Source: CAZCDS01 sp964497585
GTDB lineage: Bacteria > Desulfobacterota > Desulfomonilia > Desulfomonilales > Desulfomonilaceae
NCBI GenBank assembly: GCA_964497585.1
Contig: CAZCDS010000023.1
Location: forward strand, 28,611-92,610
Direction: 5' to 3'
DNA: 64,000 bases
Numbering within the stretch: position 1 is the first letter of the stretch; each line of letters opens with the position of its first letter. A program made the position numbers and the translations under genes. The notes beneath the pieces are model-generated. The model made no database searches. It worked only from the letters and a program-made list of their open reading frames with translations, and was not told the DNA's origin. Shown one piece after another: positions 18,179 through 27,442 of this stretch.

Positions 18179-18979
18179 ATGATTACTGGCTTTCAGTTCA
18201 TAGCGATCTCGTTGATTGTGGCCTTCACGCTGGCCGGAGGGTACTATCCGCTGTTCAAGCGGTCTGCTGCCGGAAGGGTTCCCGGTCTTCCTCTGGGACA
18301 GGCTTTCGCGGCGGGAGTCTTCCTGGCTCTAGCCTTTGTCGGAATGCTTCCCAGTGCCTTCCACCTCTTTGCGAAAGTCTATCCGACGATCGCCTTCCCA
18401 GTACCATCGGTGCTGGCAACCGCAAGTTTTCTGTCTCTCCTGGCGATGGGGCACATTGCGGCCAAGCGTGGGATCAGTGCGTACGGTGAAGCAGTGGCTT
18501 CATCAGCGGTGGTCCCCGTCATCTTGACGGTGATGATAGCGATTCCATCTTTCCTGCTCGGAACAGCGCTTGGCGTTAGCCAAGGATTCCCTGCGTTCAT
18601 GATTCTGGCGGCGATCCTGGCTCACAAGGGATCGGCGGCCTTTGCGCTCGCGCTCGCCATGGTTCGTAGTACGATGACCCAACGAGGAACGTATATCCTG
18701 TTCGCATGTTTTGCCGCAGCAACACCTGTGGGAGTGGCTATCGGCGAGGACGTGCACGAGCACCTCAGCGGGTACACCATGCTCGTGGTCAAAGCCGTCA
18801 TCCTGTCGCTGGCGGCAGGCGTCTTTGTGTACATGGCTACGCTCCACGAGATGAAGGATTCTCCTTTGATCGTGCAGTGCTCTACGGTGAAAGGATTCCT
18901 GGCAATGCTTTGCGGCGTGCTGATCACAGCCATGGTGGTACTTCTGCTCAGCGTCGCCCACACAGCACATGGCGGGTAG
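18179..18979 (+). CDS. ZIP-family divalent metal transporter
   Basis: A 266-residue inner-membrane protein with about eight hydrophobic segments and the two-half layout of ZIP transporters, which move Zn(II), Fe(II) or related ions into the cytoplasm. TM4-like AILAHKGSAAFALALAMV keeps the conserved His of the family but has Ala where many members have Glu. TM5-like ATPVGVAIGEDVHEHL keeps the P-x-G. AAGVFVYMATLHEM matches the closing family motif. The changed TM4 position may alter metal choice. The ATG follows a GGAGGG-rich leader. It is convergent with the MalY-type gene. Confidence 0.8.
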   Translation: MITGFQFIAISLIVAFTLAGGYYPLFKRSAAGRVPGLPLGQAFAAGVFLALAFVGMLPSAFHLFAKVYPTIAFPVPSVLATASFLSLLAMGHIAAKRGISAYGEAVASSAVVPVILTVMIAIPSFLLGTALGVSQGFPAFMILAAILAHKGSAAFALALAMVRSTMTQRGTYILFACFAAATPVGVAIGEDVHEHLSGYTMLVVKAVILSLAAGVFVYMATLHEMKDSPLIVQCSTVKGFLAMLCGVLITAMVVLLLSVAHTAHGG

Positions 18980-19099
18980 TCACGCGGCCGAAGCCTCAAC
19001 ATGACCGTGGGACTGACAGTACGCGGAGCGGATTTCGCGCTGGGCAGATTCATCCACAGCGGCGCAAAGGTACCGAGAATAGTGCATTCCGGCGAGGCG

Positions 19100-20269
19100 C
19101 TATCGCCATTGCTCACCATGAAGTTCGACGGCTCGTCGCATGAGGTTGAGGGCCTGCACGAGGGTGGATCTCGGACAGCCAAAGGTCAGCCGCAAGAACC
19201 CCGGTCCCTGGAAATCCGTGCCGTCGGCCAGGCCGACTCCTGCGTGCTCGAAGAACGCGGCCGGTCGGTCAAGCCCCGTGCCCCGCGCGTCAATCCATGC
19301 CAGGTACGTAGCTTCCACATGGGTCATGGACAGCCCCGGCATCTTGTCGACAGTATCTGTGACCAGGTCGCGATTTCTCCTCAGATAGTCCAGGAGGGCC
19401 TGAAGCCAAGCCGAACCGTCCTGGTACGCGGCAATGGCGGCGGTGAATGCCAGAGCATTCACCGGAGGGACAATGCCCCTCCGCGCGCCGCGGAAGCTGC
19501 GACGAAGTTTTTCATTGGGAATGATCGCAAAGGAACAGCCGAGACCAGGAAGATTGAACGTCTTACTGGGTGACATCAACGTTATGGTCCGATCGGCGAC
19601 TTCAGGGCCGAGCGTAGAGGTCGGTACGTGTGTTTTGTCCGTATCGAGAACCAGTCCGCTATGAATTTCGTCCGAGCAGATGACCACGTCATGTCGCACA
19701 CAGATCTCGCAGAGTGTCGTCAGCTCTTCCCGGCTGAAGACTCTGCCTACGGGATTGTGTGGATTGCACAGCAGGAACAGCCGCGTCTTCCGAGTGAAGC
19801 TCCCGGCGACCCGATCGAAGTCGAATTCCCATCTTCCGCTGCTCAACTGAAGCGGTACCGTTGCCAGGACTCGTTGGGAGTATCCCGGAGCCGATAGAAA
19901 TGGGGGATAGACAGGAACCGCGGTGAGCACCTCGTCTCCCGCTGCTCCGACGGCCCGGCACGCCACATTGAGCCCGGTCACGAGGCTGGGTAGCCAGACC
20001 AGCCACTCCGGCTGTACATCCCATCCGAAGGAGTCCAGGAGCATTGAAATGACGGGCTCGACCAGTGCGTCCGGAACCAGCGTATACCCGAATACCCCGT
20101 GCTCGACCCTGCGATGCAAGGCATCCATCACCGCAGGAGGAGACCGAAAGTCCATGTCGGCCAGCCACAGGGGAAGTACGCCACGCTCTTCGTACATGCG
20201 CCATTTCTCACTGGACGTGTCGCGGCGGTCCACTGTTGCGTCAAAGTCGAATTCGCCGGTACCTGTCAT
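19100..20269 (-). CDS. MalY/PatB-type PLP-dependent C-S beta-lyase (aminotransferase class I/II)
   Basis: A 389-residue PLP enzyme. The opening FDFDATVDRRDTSSEKW and LPLWLADMDFRSPPAV are typical of MalY/PatB cystathionine beta-lyases, which cleave cystathionine or cysteine conjugates to pyruvate, ammonia and a thiol. Further motifs are NPHNPVGRVFSREEL, ICSDEIHSGLVL (PLP-contacting Asp) and SPSKTFNLPGLG with the Schiff-base lysine. The C-terminus has RLTFGCPRSTL. The ATG at 20269 follows AAAGGA by six bases; 31 in-frame codons upstream were left out. MalY also represses maltose genes in E. coli, but nothing here suggests that role. Confidence 0.92.
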   Translation of the reverse strand: MTGTGEFDFDATVDRRDTSSEKWRMYEERGVLPLWLADMDFRSPPAVMDALHRRVEHGVFGYTLVPDALVEPVISMLLDSFGWDVQPEWLVWLPSLVTGLNVACRAVGAAGDEVLTAVPVYPPFLSAPGYSQRVLATVPLQLSSGRWEFDFDRVAGSFTRKTRLFLLCNPHNPVGRVFSREELTTLCEICVRHDVVICSDEIHSGLVLDTDKTHVPTSTLGPEVADRTITLMSPSKTFNLPGLGCSFAIIPNEKLRRSFRGARRGIVPPVNALAFTAAIAAYQDGSAWLQALLDYLRRNRDLVTDTVDKMPGLSMTHVEATYLAWIDARGTGLDRPAAFFEHAGVGLADGTDFQGPGFLRLTFGCPRSTLVQALNLMRRAVELHGEQWR

Positions 20270-20746
20270 AGCAGTCCTTTCCAAACGGCGACCGGGACCG
20301 TCCGCCGAGACGATGGAGCCTTGCATGGAAATCCCTGCAACCCGGTATGCAACCTGCGCCACGTCCGGGGCGGGCGTGGCTTCTTACCGCACGCAATACC
20401 GTGAAGCGCATTGAACACAAGACTGCAGTTTGACGTCGTACGGGTACGCGATGGTGTGATGGTTGCCCTTCCTGAAGCCCGCACGGCATCAGGACAAGCA
20501 TCAGGCCGTCGCGGCCCCTGCAGACGGGATGTCGGAACCCGTCAGCTCTGATCTCAACGCGTGGCACGGTTGTACATGGTGAATAGCAGTGACAGGCATG
20601 CCCTTTCAAGAGGAGTTCGGAAACCCGTCCCAGGAAGAGACTTCACAGGGTGTGGTGGCGCGCGATCCGATGTGTTAGACTGGCTCCCTGGTCAGTATTA
20701 TCGCGGCCGTCCTGAAGGTTTGCTGGAACAGGTGGACGAGGACTCC
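20270..20746. other. Divergent intergenic region
   Basis: About 480 bases between the MalY-type gene and the SGNH-type gene. It must contain both promoters, but no convincing -35/-10 pair was picked out. No gene is supported. Confidence 0.35.
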
Positions 20747-21970
20747 ATGGGAACGAAGTTGCTGAAAAACCTTCTCATCGTAACGGTTCCGACGCTCATT
20801 GCACTGGTTCTGGGGCTGGAGATCGTGTTCCGCTTCGTCATTCCGGCGAGTCAGCGACCGACCGCCTGTTGGGACGATCACTACAAGATTCTCAAGTGCG
20901 ATACGGAGGGGCCAAGAACGGGGCTGAACACCTGGGGGGTGTGGGCGACGAACCGCGCGAAGTGGCGGATAAACAATCACGGTTGGAACAGTGCCATCGA
21001 CTATCACGGTCCGCCTCGCAAGAGGCCTCTGATCGCCATTATCGGAGACTCGTATATCGACGGGGTGCATGTCCCGCCTCAAAGTAATATCGCGACAATT
21101 GTCAGGGATCGGCTCAAAGGCCGATTCGACGTATATGGTTTCGGGATGTGTGGAGCTTCTCTGGCAACGTACCTGAACATGGCGAGGTACGTTGATCGGG
21201 AATTCGATCCGGACATCATAGTGTTCAACACGGTACCCAACGACTTCGAAGAGTCTCTGTGTAACAAGTGCATCATCCCGGGCGGACTGTGTCTGAAGGT
21301 GTCGGACGATAAAGTGACCGAATCCGTCAAAGAGCCCAGCTTGGCTCGCATGAAGATCAAGCAGCTCTATGCTTACAGCGCCTTTGCCCGGTACCTGAGG
21401 CTAAATCTCAAACTGGGGCATGGAATCGAGCGTCTCTTTGACATCGGCTGGAGGTACGGCCCGGAACCCCCAGCCGAAAAACGTCCCCAATATGTCTCCA
21501 ATATAGATATCCAAGGAGCACGATCCCGACGAGGGAAGATTGAAACCGCGGTCGAATATGTGGTTGCAACCGTAAGGAGAGAGATGCCGAGCAAGACCCT
21601 CCTGTTCATGATCGATCCGGACAGGAAAGCCGTATATGCCAAGGAGCCCGAGAAGAGTCGGCTCACGTGGATGTCCGAGTCGCTCGAAGCGGCATGCAAG
21701 AATCACGGAGCGTATTTCCTGGACTTGAGCGGACCCTTTCTCACAGTCTACCTGCGAACGGGACAGAGATACGAGTTTTCGGATGACTGGCATTGGAATG
21801 AGCACGGTCACGAAACCGCGGCTCTCGCCCTCGTGGACTACCTTTGCGAAAAGGTGATCAAGGAGAAAGGAGGAACGGCCATCCGCGGGAGGCGGAGCTA
21901 TTCCAGTACGAAAGCTGAATTGAGGCGGCGAAGATCGAGGCGGCGAGGCGCCGATGACTTGTCCCAATGA
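20747..21970 (+). CDS. Membrane-anchored SGNH/GDSL-type hydrolase
   Basis: A 407-residue protein with one N-terminal membrane helix (LLIVTVPTLIALVLGLEIVF) and a large domain outside the membrane. Block I of the SGNH family is IAIIGDSYIDG, with the nucleophile Ser. A block III-like NTVPNDFEES and the C-terminal DDWHWNEHGHE, carrying the Asp-x-x-His pair, are also present. Relatives include AlgX/AlgJ-like enzymes that acetylate or deacetylate polysaccharides in the periplasm; that role is an inference here. The tail is rich in arginine. The start ATG follows GAGG by five bases. Confidence 0.8.
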   Translation: MGTKLLKNLLIVTVPTLIALVLGLEIVFRFVIPASQRPTACWDDHYKILKCDTEGPRTGLNTWGVWATNRAKWRINNHGWNSAIDYHGPPRKRPLIAIIGDSYIDGVHVPPQSNIATIVRDRLKGRFDVYGFGMCGASLATYLNMARYVDREFDPDIIVFNTVPNDFEESLCNKCIIPGGLCLKVSDDKVTESVKEPSLARMKIKQLYAYSAFARYLRLNLKLGHGIERLFDIGWRYGPEPPAEKRPQYVSNIDIQGARSRRGKIETAVEYVVATVRREMPSKTLLFMIDPDRKAVYAKEPEKSRLTWMSESLEAACKNHGAYFLDLSGPFLTVYLRTGQRYEFSDDWHWNEHGHETAALALVDYLCEKVIKEKGGTAIRGRRSYSSTKAELRRRRSRRRGADDLSQ

Positions 21971-22132
21971 AGGGTGACCGAAATTACGTATCTTCTTTGT
22001 GTCCTGGTGCCTGTCTGGTGGAAACCTGATATCTTGTTCGTGTCTTGATGGTAGGATGATTAGCCGACGATATCCTCCCGGAGAAGGGCTGCGAGTACTC
22101 AAAGTGCTGGTCCGGGCGAAGAGGAGGAACTT

Positions 22133-23257
22133 ATGAGCCCGAAACGTTTGCTCATCTGTTCGTTTTTGTCGATCATGATCTTGTTACTGGGAGCGCCCTT
22201 CCACACATCCGTCGCTGCAGAAAAGAAATTTCCCATCCCGAGGACGATTGTCACCGTCATCGAACCGGAAGGCGGTCGAGTCTCATGGTCCAAGGCAAAC
22301 GGCAAGATCGCTTTTGACCGACTAGGCAAGGACGGTTTCTACGACGTTTGGGTGATGAACCGTGACGGAACCGACAGACGGAGCCTCACCGAAGGCGTTG
22401 CAGGGCTGCCTCAAAAACACAACGGTAACCCGGAATGGCACCCGTCGGGAGAGTTCATCGTCTTTCAGTCCGAGAAGAATAACATACCGAAGGAATTGGA
22501 CGGGAAGTGCACCCCGGACTCGGGACAACTCAGCGACCTCTGGGTGATCACGGAGGACGGTACGCGCGTGTGGCCGCTTTACAAGGTCAAGCGAGTCGTC
22601 TCCAAAGAGGCGCGAGGGGTGCTCAGTCCACACTTCTCCCATGACGGCAAGAAGCTCCTGTGGGCGGAGCGCGTCGGGTACGATCCGAAAGGGTTCGGCA
22701 AGTGGGTTCTCAAGATCGGCCAATTCAGCTTCGACAAGACCAAGGGCCCACGGCTGTCAAAAATCAAGACGTACAATCCGGGCAATGTGAGCGCATTCTA
22801 CGAAGGGCACGGTTTCAGCCCCGATGATAAGTACATCCTCTTCACGAGCGATAGAGACGGCCCCCTCGAGATCTACCATAGGGAACTTGCTACAGGAAAA
22901 GTCCGTCGGCTTACCCATAATTCACCACGCACATGGGATGAGCACGCCCACTACACGCTGGATGGGAAGAAGATCATCTGGGCATCCAGCAAACATGGAA
23001 AATTTACCGTCAAACCCTTCCTACTCAGAACCGACTATTGGATCATGCTCAGGGACGGGTCCGCGTCCGGTCGTGTCACCTGGTTCAATTCCCCGCGGCA
23101 CGCGCAATCCATTAAGCGTGATTTCGCACAAGCCGCCGATTTCGACTGGAGCCCCGACGGAAAGAGCATAGCGGCTCTCGTGATAATTTACCCTCCCAGA
23201 TCGCCGAAGAGAGGAAGCGGGCCCATCTTGCGTATCGATTTCCTCGACAAACCCTGA
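22133..23257 (+). CDS. Exported TolB-like beta-propeller (PD40) protein
   Basis: A 374-residue protein with a signal peptide (LICSFLSIMILLLGAPFHTS, cleavage near SVAA). It carries repeated PD40/WD40-like blades of the TolB type: GKIAFDRLGKDGFYDVWVMN, NPEWHPSGEFIVFQSEKNN, FSPDDKYILFTSDRDGPLEI and DWSPDGKSIAALVI. Such propellers in the periplasm bind other proteins. It is not TolB itself, because there is no N-terminal TolB domain and no tol genes nearby. The ATG has an excellent site, AGGAGGAACTT. Confidence 0.82.
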   Translation: MSPKRLLICSFLSIMILLLGAPFHTSVAAEKKFPIPRTIVTVIEPEGGRVSWSKANGKIAFDRLGKDGFYDVWVMNRDGTDRRSLTEGVAGLPQKHNGNPEWHPSGEFIVFQSEKNNIPKELDGKCTPDSGQLSDLWVITEDGTRVWPLYKVKRVVSKEARGVLSPHFSHDGKKLLWAERVGYDPKGFGKWVLKIGQFSFDKTKGPRLSKIKTYNPGNVSAFYEGHGFSPDDKYILFTSDRDGPLEIYHRELATGKVRRLTHNSPRTWDEHAHYTLDGKKIIWASSKHGKFTVKPFLLRTDYWIMLRDGSASGRVTWFNSPRHAQSIKRDFAQAADFDWSPDGKSIAALVIIYPPRSPKRGSGPILRIDFLDKP

Positions 23258-23566
23258 TCGGGCAGGTCAGGTAGGATAAAGATGTGACGGACTGGCTGGA
23301 ACTCCTTGGACGGAAAACGGGGTTCACTCGGAGACCGTGACTGCCTAAGTAGTGAAGCGACTCCAGAACGGCTGGGGCAGAAATTGTCTTGCAGTCCTAT
23401 TCCTCGCAACGACGCAGTCTCGGCGAGCCTTCTGCCGTGCAATCGAGGGCTTGCCGAAGGCAGCGTCACTCCTGTACAGCCAAACCTCACGGTGAAGAGC
23501 TTTCTGATTGTCCCACCATGGGCCCGCCCCATGCAGAGGCGTCCAGTCGAACCGTCGCGGGTACCC
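23258..23566. other. Convergent intergenic region
   Basis: About 310 bases between two gene ends. No gene and no clear terminator hairpin were recognised. Confidence 0.35.
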
Positions 23567-24715
23567 TTACCCGAGCGCCTTTGCCAGCGCATCACACACG
23601 CGATCCTGTTGCTCTCTTGTCATGTGGGAATAGAGCGGGAGCGCGAGAGACGCCCGGCTTGCGGCCCAGGTGTTCGGGAGCTCTCCGACTATCCGATGCG
23701 GTCTGTCCGCGACTATTTTCTGTGCGTGGACGGGCGGAAAGAAGTAGCGCTTGCTCTCGATGCCGGCTCGCGCGAGCGTGGCGAGGCTAGCGTCGCGGTC
23801 CATCTTTGCGCTCTCTCCGATGAGAATCGTGAAATAGTTTCCGTTCGTTGTCCGATCTTGCGGGAACTGCTGGACCGCGCATCCGGGGAGTGTCCCGACG
23901 AACCGTCGATATCTCTCTATGAGCCGCATCCGTGAACGGATTAGTTCGTCAGCGTTTCTCAGGCTCAGGAGCCCGATCGCAGCATGGAGTTCGCTCATTC
24001 TCGCGGAGAGTCCGTTGTATATCATCTCATCGCCGCCAGGGCCCTTTCCGTAGTCCCTCATCGATCGCAGTTTCTCGGCCAGTTCCCCGTCGTCCGTCGT
24101 GATCATCCCTCCTTCGATGGCCGTCACCACCTTTGTGGGGCTCAGGGAAAAGACTTCCGCGCTACCGAACCCGCCCGCGGGACGACCTCCATGGCTCGAT
24201 CCCATGCCCTGAGCGCTGTCACATATGAGGGGCAGTCCTGTTTTCGATGAAATCTCCTCGAGTTCGCCCAGGTCTGGAGGTAAACCGAATACCGTCACCG
24301 GACAGATCGCTGCTGTACGGGCCCCTATGGATCTTCTCACTTCGTCGGGGTCGATCGTCATGGTCCTGGGAAGACAATCAACGAAGACGGGCGTGAGACG
24401 GTTCCAGAGGATCGCCTGCGCCGTAGCTGCAAATGTGAAGGAGGGCATGATGACTTCGTCCCCTTCCGAAAAGCCCATGGCGGCAAAGACGAGCATCAGA
24501 CCCGACGTGCAACTCGAGACCGCAACTCCGTGGGCAACGTCGCAAAAGCGTTGAACCTCCTCCTCTAACGTGCTTGTTACCTCACCGAGCGTCACCCGTC
24601 CCGAGCGATAAGACTCGAGGACCACTCGCATGACCTCGTCCACGTCAGGTAAAGTGGGCCTGATTACGGGCACAATGCTGCGAGGACTTTGAGCCTCCCC
24701 TCGTGTGACCGGCAA
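23567..24715 (-). CDS. DegT/DnrJ/EryC1/StrS-family sugar aminotransferase
   Basis: A 382-residue PLP enzyme of the type that transaminates nucleotide-linked keto-sugars during surface polysaccharide synthesis. Visible motifs are the GDEVIMPSFTFAATAQ block, ICDSAQGMGS with the PLP-ring Asp (D166), FSLSPTKVVTAIEGG with the Schiff-base lysine K195, and MRDYGKGPGGDE. The start is a TTG at 24715 with an extremely strong ribosome site (AGGAGGTGATCC). Its neighbours, a probable outer-membrane protein and a Wza-like exporter, fit a polysaccharide role. Confidence 0.9.
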   Translation of the reverse strand: MPVTRGEAQSPRSIVPVIRPTLPDVDEVMRVVLESYRSGRVTLGEVTSTLEEEVQRFCDVAHGVAVSSCTSGLMLVFAAMGFSEGDEVIMPSFTFAATAQAILWNRLTPVFVDCLPRTMTIDPDEVRRSIGARTAAICPVTVFGLPPDLGELEEISSKTGLPLICDSAQGMGSSHGGRPAGGFGSAEVFSLSPTKVVTAIEGGMITTDDGELAEKLRSMRDYGKGPGGDEMIYNGLSARMSELHAAIGLLSLRNADELIRSRMRLIERYRRFVGTLPGCAVQQFPQDRTTNGNYFTILIGESAKMDRDASLATLARAGIESKRYFFPPVHAQKIVADRPHRIVGELPNTWAASRASLALPLYSHMTREQQDRVCDALAKALG

Positions 24716-25237
24716 TTCGGATCACCTCCTCCTGTGTCGGCAAATCTCGGGAACAGACCGCACACCAACCGTGACGTCGACCGATGTCCAGGCAAACACG
24801 CGAAAGGGCGTGTCCGCTTGGCCTTCACCCTCCTCATGTCCCGTTCGTCGGGATTCTTCCCCGAAGAGAATACTCTGGAGAGACTCAACTGCGACTCCCA
24901 GGATCTCCGGAGGGCCGGGCTCACGCACTCCTTTACCGGCCAATGACTCGGTCGTCAAGCGTGCCCGTATCGATCGATGTGCAGGCCGGTATCCGCATCG
25001 CAAGGCGTTTTCCTTCCGCGCTTGGGAACCGAGGGATTCTCGCATGGTACCCGACAATCGCTGTTATTTCAAGGTAATGACTGCAAATGCGGAGGTCCGG
25101 CCCCGGTCTCGAAGAGATGTCTGGGACGGGCGCGAAAGCCTGCTCGGTGGCAAAACTTTTAACTTTCCTTTTAAAAAATAATATGATATGCAAGGTATTT
25201 AAAGTAATCAATGATCTTTTCGCACGAAGAGGTCTGG
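24716..25237. other. Divergent intergenic region between aminotransferase and outer-membrane gene
   Basis: About 520 bases. The right-hand 100 bases are AT-rich and contain TTTAAC, 18 bases, then TATGAT near 25183, a possible promoter for the gene at 25238. The rest shows no supported gene. Confidence 0.4.
24719..24730 (-). promoter_or_regulatory. Perfect 12-base anti-SD complement before a TTG start
   Basis: On the minus strand AGGAGGTGATCC precedes GAA and the TTG start of the DegT-type gene. It matches the complement of the 16S rRNA 3' end (GGATCACCTCCT) at all twelve bases, which offsets the weak start codon. Confidence 0.75.
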
Positions 25238-26119
25238 ATGATATGCTCAAAAAAGAACCGGTTGATACCCATCTTCCTCTTCGCTCTCGGCTCGCTTCTC
25301 GCTCTCCAGGGACACCCGTCGGACGCGCAGATGCTCTCCGGATACGCCCCCGGGCTGATCATGGACCCTCAGAGGATGCCAATGCCCGGTTTGCGAGAGC
25401 CTGGCCGGTATCTGCAAGGCGCAGTGCCGGGACTGGCCGACCGAACGTGCGGGTTTTTCTTTCTTCCTCCCTTCCAGGCTGAATTCAGGGTACGATTTCT
25501 GTATCAGTTCATGTCCGGAGAATTGGAGCGGATTTCAACGGGAGAGGGTATCGAACTTGCGGACGAACTCGGGCTTGAGCACACTACGGTCATCGTTCAG
25601 CCGATGGCCCGGGCCCAATTCGGGCGTCTTTCATTTCGCTTGTACGGCGACATGTACGCGAGGGAAATTAGGGCTCCGGGAGGCTCGGAGATCGATTGGC
25701 CCGTAATCTGGTTCGGATCCGATTTCGACGTTATCGAAAGAGAATCGTGGCGCGCGGGCCTCACGTTCGATATCACTCCAATATATCCGGAGTTCACCAT
25801 CGGGCCGAATCCCCTGGGCGCGTTTCGTTTCAAAGCGAGGCGTCCGGCAACGCTCGGGATCTTCTTCGCCTACAACCCCCCGGACCTCGGAGGGATGACA
25901 CCCAGCATCGAAGTCCGTGCCAGGCGCGGCGTCCGGACGGGAACGAGGTTGGACGAGGCTGAGGTTTCACTGGGCATAAGGACGCCGGAAAGCGTCCTAG
26001 GAAGCATCGCTGTCCGTGGAGGATGGCGATACACAGCGATCACATGCCACAGCGAAGGCGATCACGTGATATACCCCAACTTCTCGGCCTATTTCTTCGA
26101 TCTGGTCCATTATTACTGA
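25238..26119 (+). CDS. Exported protein, probable outer-membrane beta-barrel
   Basis: A 293-residue protein with a signal peptide (KKNRLIPIFLFALGSLLALQ) and cleavage near DAQ. The mature chain alternates polar and hydrophobic residues in strand-sized runs (FQAEFRVRFLYQFMSG, FGRLSFRLYGDMYARE, SWRAGLTFDITPIYPEFTIG). It ends in an aromatic C-terminus, DLVHYY, as outer-membrane barrels do. I know no precise family. It lies between a sugar aminotransferase and a polysaccharide exporter, which suggests a surface role. The ATG at 25238 follows AGAGGT; nine in-frame codons upstream were excluded. Confidence 0.65.
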   Translation: MICSKKNRLIPIFLFALGSLLALQGHPSDAQMLSGYAPGLIMDPQRMPMPGLREPGRYLQGAVPGLADRTCGFFFLPPFQAEFRVRFLYQFMSGELERISTGEGIELADELGLEHTTVIVQPMARAQFGRLSFRLYGDMYAREIRAPGGSEIDWPVIWFGSDFDVIERESWRAGLTFDITPIYPEFTIGPNPLGAFRFKARRPATLGIFFAYNPPDLGGMTPSIEVRARRGVRTGTRLDEAEVSLGIRTPESVLGSIAVRGGWRYTAITCHSEGDHVIYPNFSAYFFDLVHYY

Positions 26120-26290
26120 CAATCTGAAAGACTGAGCGACCGATAGACCGCCGGTAAAAGAAATGCGCAATCCGCAAGCCCGCGAGAGTCTGCGTCCACC
26201 AGTATCCTAACGGTAATCGTACCTCTCAACCCCACCTCGGCAGGCCGGCGGCTCCCCGTCGGTATGGGATGCAAGAGTGGAAAGGGTACA

Positions 26291-26322
26291 GAAAAGAAGG
26301 AACCACGCGCATTGTGGTTCCT
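26291..26322 (-). terminator. Rho-independent terminator for the polysaccharide export gene
   Basis: Read on the minus strand: AGGAACCAC, a seven-base loop, GTGGTTCCT, then TCTTTTCT. The nine-base perfect stem followed by a T-rich run lies 29 bases after the stop of the export gene at 26351. Confidence 0.8.
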
Positions 26323-26350
26323 CCGGTTGCCGTCGACGCGGTGTTTATTG

Positions 26351-27442
26351 TTAGCCGCGATCGTCTATCTCGCCTACGATGTCGATGAACGCGGCAATCT
26401 CGGCCGCGGTAGCGAAATACTGTTCCATGAAGACGCGGAGGTCTCGCACATAGGTCTTGGGCACGTAGATCACGTCGTAGGGCTTGACCAGTATGGCGGA
26501 AGACATGTCTCCCACGTCGAGGATTCTCTTGAGATCGAGTCTGCGACCGATCGGCTTGCCGTAAATATTCTTGGAAATCAGGATAACGCTGGTGAGATCG
26601 GCGGTGTCGGTTATGTGGCCGCCGGCCAGCGCGATCGCATGGAGGGCGGTAATGGGCTGCTCGATCTCGTACGCGCCGGGGTTGTTGACCTGGCCTAGCA
26701 CATAGACTTTGCGAGAATGCACCGCTTGGAGAGCCAAAGAGGCCACCACGTGCTTGAGCGGCCCCTTTCTGTAGAGCCTGTTCACGGTGCGCTCCACTTC
26801 CCGGACCGTATGCCCTCCGGCGAGGACCCTCTCTCTTACGAGGGGGAGGTCGATGGTTCCGTCAGGCTTCACCGTGAGCTGGGTCTGCTGGCCGTTCGTG
26901 AGTGTTGTCAGAGACTCTACCAGTCTCTTGACCTTCTCGTAGAACCCGACCACTGAAACCGTCACGAGTTTGTAATCCCGGTTCTTGCTCTCCGCCCCTC
27001 CATTCTTGAAGATGTGCGCGTCCTTGAACCTCCGCTCGATTCGCCGTGCCAGCCCCTGAGGCGAAAGCCCCGCTGCCCGGACCTCCCCTATCCCGGGCAG
27101 CGTGATCATGCCGTCAGGCCTGATGACCACCTTGCGGTTGAGGTCCGGATCGAGTATGAACTCGATGTCGACCACGTCGAGGGTATCGAGCTTGTACGTT
27201 CCGGCAGGAATGCTCCATTCCGTCTGGAAATTCACGGAGAGAATGTCCTGCGGGCCGAGACGGTAGTTCCTGCAGACGATGTCGAACGCTTCTGCAAGGT
27301 CGAAGATCTGCGGCTGAACGATCGGTCCTGGCGAAGGTCTGAAAGGCGAAGGCATGAGGCCGATGCATCCCCCCAGCATGACGGAGGCGAGCGCGAGGGC
27401 GATGTATGCGAAGACTTTGGCCTTTTTTAGCAGTATGAGCAT
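26351..27442 (-). CDS. Wza-like polysaccharide export outer-membrane lipoprotein
   Basis: A 363-residue lipoprotein whose signal ends in the lipobox SVMLGGC. A poly-export domain follows (YRLGPQDILSVNF, VVIRPDGMITLPGIGEVRA), then SLBB-like segments, one repeating LTVKPDGTIDLPLVRERVLA and another containing KVYVLGQVNNPGAYEI. Such proteins form the outer-membrane channel for capsule or exopolysaccharide. The C-terminal helix EQYFATAAEIAAFIDIV fits the amphipathic membrane-spanning helix of Wza. A consensus-like promoter lies just upstream (27488-27517). No Wzc-type kinase gene lies beside it. Confidence 0.9.
   Translation of the reverse strand: MLILLKKAKVFAYIALALASVMLGGCIGLMPSPFRPSPGPIVQPQIFDLAEAFDIVCRNYRLGPQDILSVNFQTEWSIPAGTYKLDTLDVVDIEFILDPDLNRKVVIRPDGMITLPGIGEVRAAGLSPQGLARRIERRFKDAHIFKNGGAESKNRDYKLVTVSVVGFYEKVKRLVESLTTLTNGQQTQLTVKPDGTIDLPLVRERVLAGGHTVREVERTVNRLYRKGPLKHVVASLALQAVHSRKVYVLGQVNNPGAYEIEQPITALHAIALAGGHITDTADLTSVILISKNIYGKPIGRRLDLKRILDVGDMSSAILVKPYDVIYVPKTYVRDLRVFMEQYFATAAEIAAFIDIVGEIDDRG

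Noticed and set aside
24933..25250. 105-codon minus-strand frame in the divergent region
   Set aside because: It crosses the AT-rich promoter zone and the start of the outer-membrane gene, without family resemblance.
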